Below are positions 62,584 through 64,000 of a stretch of 64,000 nt of DNA, one piece after another; the first letter of the stretch is position 1, and each line of letters begins with the position of its first letter. Made by a program: the position numbers and the translations under genes. The notes under the pieces are model-generated. The model saw only the letters and a program-made list of their open reading frames with translations, was not told where the DNA came from and searched no databases. The stretch is from Polynucleobacter sp. MWH-Loch1C5 (GTDB lineage: Bacteria; Pseudomonadota; Gammaproteobacteria; Burkholderiales; Burkholderiaceae): positions 186,001-250,000 of the forward strand of contig NZ_JACVPR010000001.1 of assembly GCF_018881775.1 (NCBI RefSeq), in the 5' to 3' direction.

Positions 62584-63362
62584 TGTCTGATCAGGGTCGT
62601 GTCGTATTAGAACTGCGTGATGATATTGCTTACATCACTTTTGATCATGTTAGCGCTCGCAATGCGATGACATGGTCGATGTACGATCAGCTAAGCAGTA
62701 TTTGCGCCCAATTAAAAGAAACCCGGGGTATACGTGCTGCCGTTTTACGTGGCGCCGGTGGTAAGTCTTTTGTATCAGGCACAGCGATTGACCAATTTAC
62801 TGAATTTAAGGACGGACAAGCGGGCGTTGATTATGAAAAACATGTAGACGCCCATATCCAAGCTTTGGAGCAACTGCCCTTTCCAACGATCGCTGTTTTA
62901 GAAGGTTTAGCTATGGGGGGCGGACTTTTATTTGCTACCGCCTGCGACTTCAGAATTGCTAGCACAGGCACGAAGCTAGGTTGTCCCATCGCGCGCACTG
63001 TCAGCAATTGTTTATCTTCAGATAATCTAGCCCGCTTAATCACCGAGTTCGGTACCCAGAAAGTCAAACGTATGCTTTTACTCGCCGAAACACCGACGGC
63101 TGAGGAACTGTCTGATACGGGCTTTTTTTATCAGATCTGCCCTGCTGATCAGCTAGATCAGGTTTGCGAGCAGTTAATTCACACCATTCGTGCTCTATCG
63201 CCAACCACCTTGAAGGTTACCAAATTAGCCATGCGAGGTGCACATCAATCTCTCTTACCCAATGCAGACGATCTGATTCGGGAATGCTATGGCAGCGCTA
63301 ATTTTAGAGAAGGGGTGAGTGCATTTTTAGCTAAACGCCCGGCACAATGGCGCACCGAGTGA
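62583..63362 (+). CDS. Enoyl-CoA hydratase/isomerase (crotonase) family protein
   Basis: ITFDHVSARNAMTWSMYDQL, FVSGTAIDQF, LAMGGGLLFATACDFRIA. Confidence 0.9.
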   Translation: MSDQGRVVLELRDDIAYITFDHVSARNAMTWSMYDQLSSICAQLKETRGIRAAVLRGAGGKSFVSGTAIDQFTEFKDGQAGVDYEKHVDAHIQALEQLPFPTIAVLEGLAMGGGLLFATACDFRIASTGTKLGCPIARTVSNCLSSDNLARLITEFGTQKVKRMLLLAETPTAEELSDTGFFYQICPADQLDQVCEQLIHTIRALSPTTLKVTKLAMRGAHQSLLPNADDLIRECYGSANFREGVSAFLAKRPAQWRTE

Positions 63363-63369
63363 TCAATGA

Positions 63370-63951
63370 CTAGCGCGTTTTAACGAGAAACTTGCCCCAG
63401 TTAAATACTGAATTGACCACGGGCTTTTTGTCAGTCGTAGATTTTTTAACTGCCGCTTTTTTGGGCGTTTGCTCGGCCTGCGTCACTTTTTTAACACGTG
63501 CCTCTTTATGAGCGATGACTTGAGCCAAACGCTTGAGTTGGTTTTCTGAAAAAGCCTGATCGACTTTTTTGACGAGTTGTTCATCCATCAGCGAAGCTAA
63601 AGTCACGCTAGCTAGATAGCCTAACATCTGCTGATGTAAGGTAGTCCATAAGGCACTGCTCGTTTGATCGGCTTCTTGCGGCTCACTATCAATGCCATCG
63701 ACCGCAATAATGATGTCGGCTACCGTAATGTTAACTGGGCTACGCGCCAAGAGATAACCACCCCCTGGGCCACGAGCACTTTCAACAAGTTGTGCTTGGC
63801 GCAACTTACAAAACAACTGCTCAAGATAGCTCAAAGAGATAGCCTGGCGCTCACTGATAGAGGCCAAAGCTTGTGGTTTATGGTGAATAGCCTGCTCAGC
63901 CAAATCTAGCATGGCTGTCACAGCGTATCGACCTTTAGTAGCAACTCTCAT
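63370..63951 (-). CDS. Rrf2 family transcriptional regulator, IscR-like without cluster-ligand cysteines
   Basis: MRVATKGRYAVTAMLDLAEQA, ISLSYLEQLFCKLRQAQLVESARGPGGGYLLAR. Confidence 0.9.
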   Translation of the reverse strand: MRVATKGRYAVTAMLDLAEQAIHHKPQALASISERQAISLSYLEQLFCKLRQAQLVESARGPGGGYLLARSPVNITVADIIIAVDGIDSEPQEADQTSSALWTTLHQQMLGYLASVTLASLMDEQLVKKVDQAFSENQLKRLAQVIAHKEARVKKVTQAEQTPKKAAVKKSTTDKKPVVNSVFNWGKFLVKTR

Positions 63952-64000
63952 ACTGATAATCTAACACAGTTTGCCTAGTTAGAATTTTTCTATAAGTATT

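Noticed and set aside
1-64000. CRISPR arrays, insertion sequences, prophage, toxin-antitoxin or defence islands
   Set aside because: No regularly spaced repeats, transposase/integrase motifs or recognisable defence genes were seen; gene content is housekeeping and metabolic

Overview
The window is a gene-dense, mostly core chromosomal segment from a betaproteobacterium. Gene content and order look Burkholderiales/Polynucleobacter-like, but that is inference. Main blocks: clpB 5' end; molybdenum cofactor genes (moaE, moaD, moeA, mobB); thrC-hom-alaA; bcp; PIN-PhoH ATPase; pit/DUF47; dnaB-rplI-rpsR-priB-rpsF; lexA; tRNA-His/dusA; typA; truB-rbfA-infB-nusA-rimP; rluB-scpB; an FNR/cbb3 oxidase block (fnr, ccoGPQON, ccoS, ccoI); an iron ABC binding protein; yejABEF; fabI; tRNA-Ser; a liv-type ABC operon; and a GntR-controlled hydroxyacid/CoA catabolic cluster. 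I saw no CRISPR array, IS element, prophage, toxin-antitoxin or obvious defence system. The observations most worth checking are regulatory: a perfect terminator-like hairpin that contains the lpxL start codon; terminator-type hairpins directly upstream of rimP and phoH (candidate attenuators); a perfect LexA box, an FNR-like box and a Fur-like palindrome next to the expected genes; and two operator-like palindrome families between the GntR gene and its divergent neighbour. Two protein-level oddities also stand out: an IscR-like Rrf2 protein without cluster-ligand cysteines, and a crotonase-fold protein lacking both canonical catalytic glutamates.
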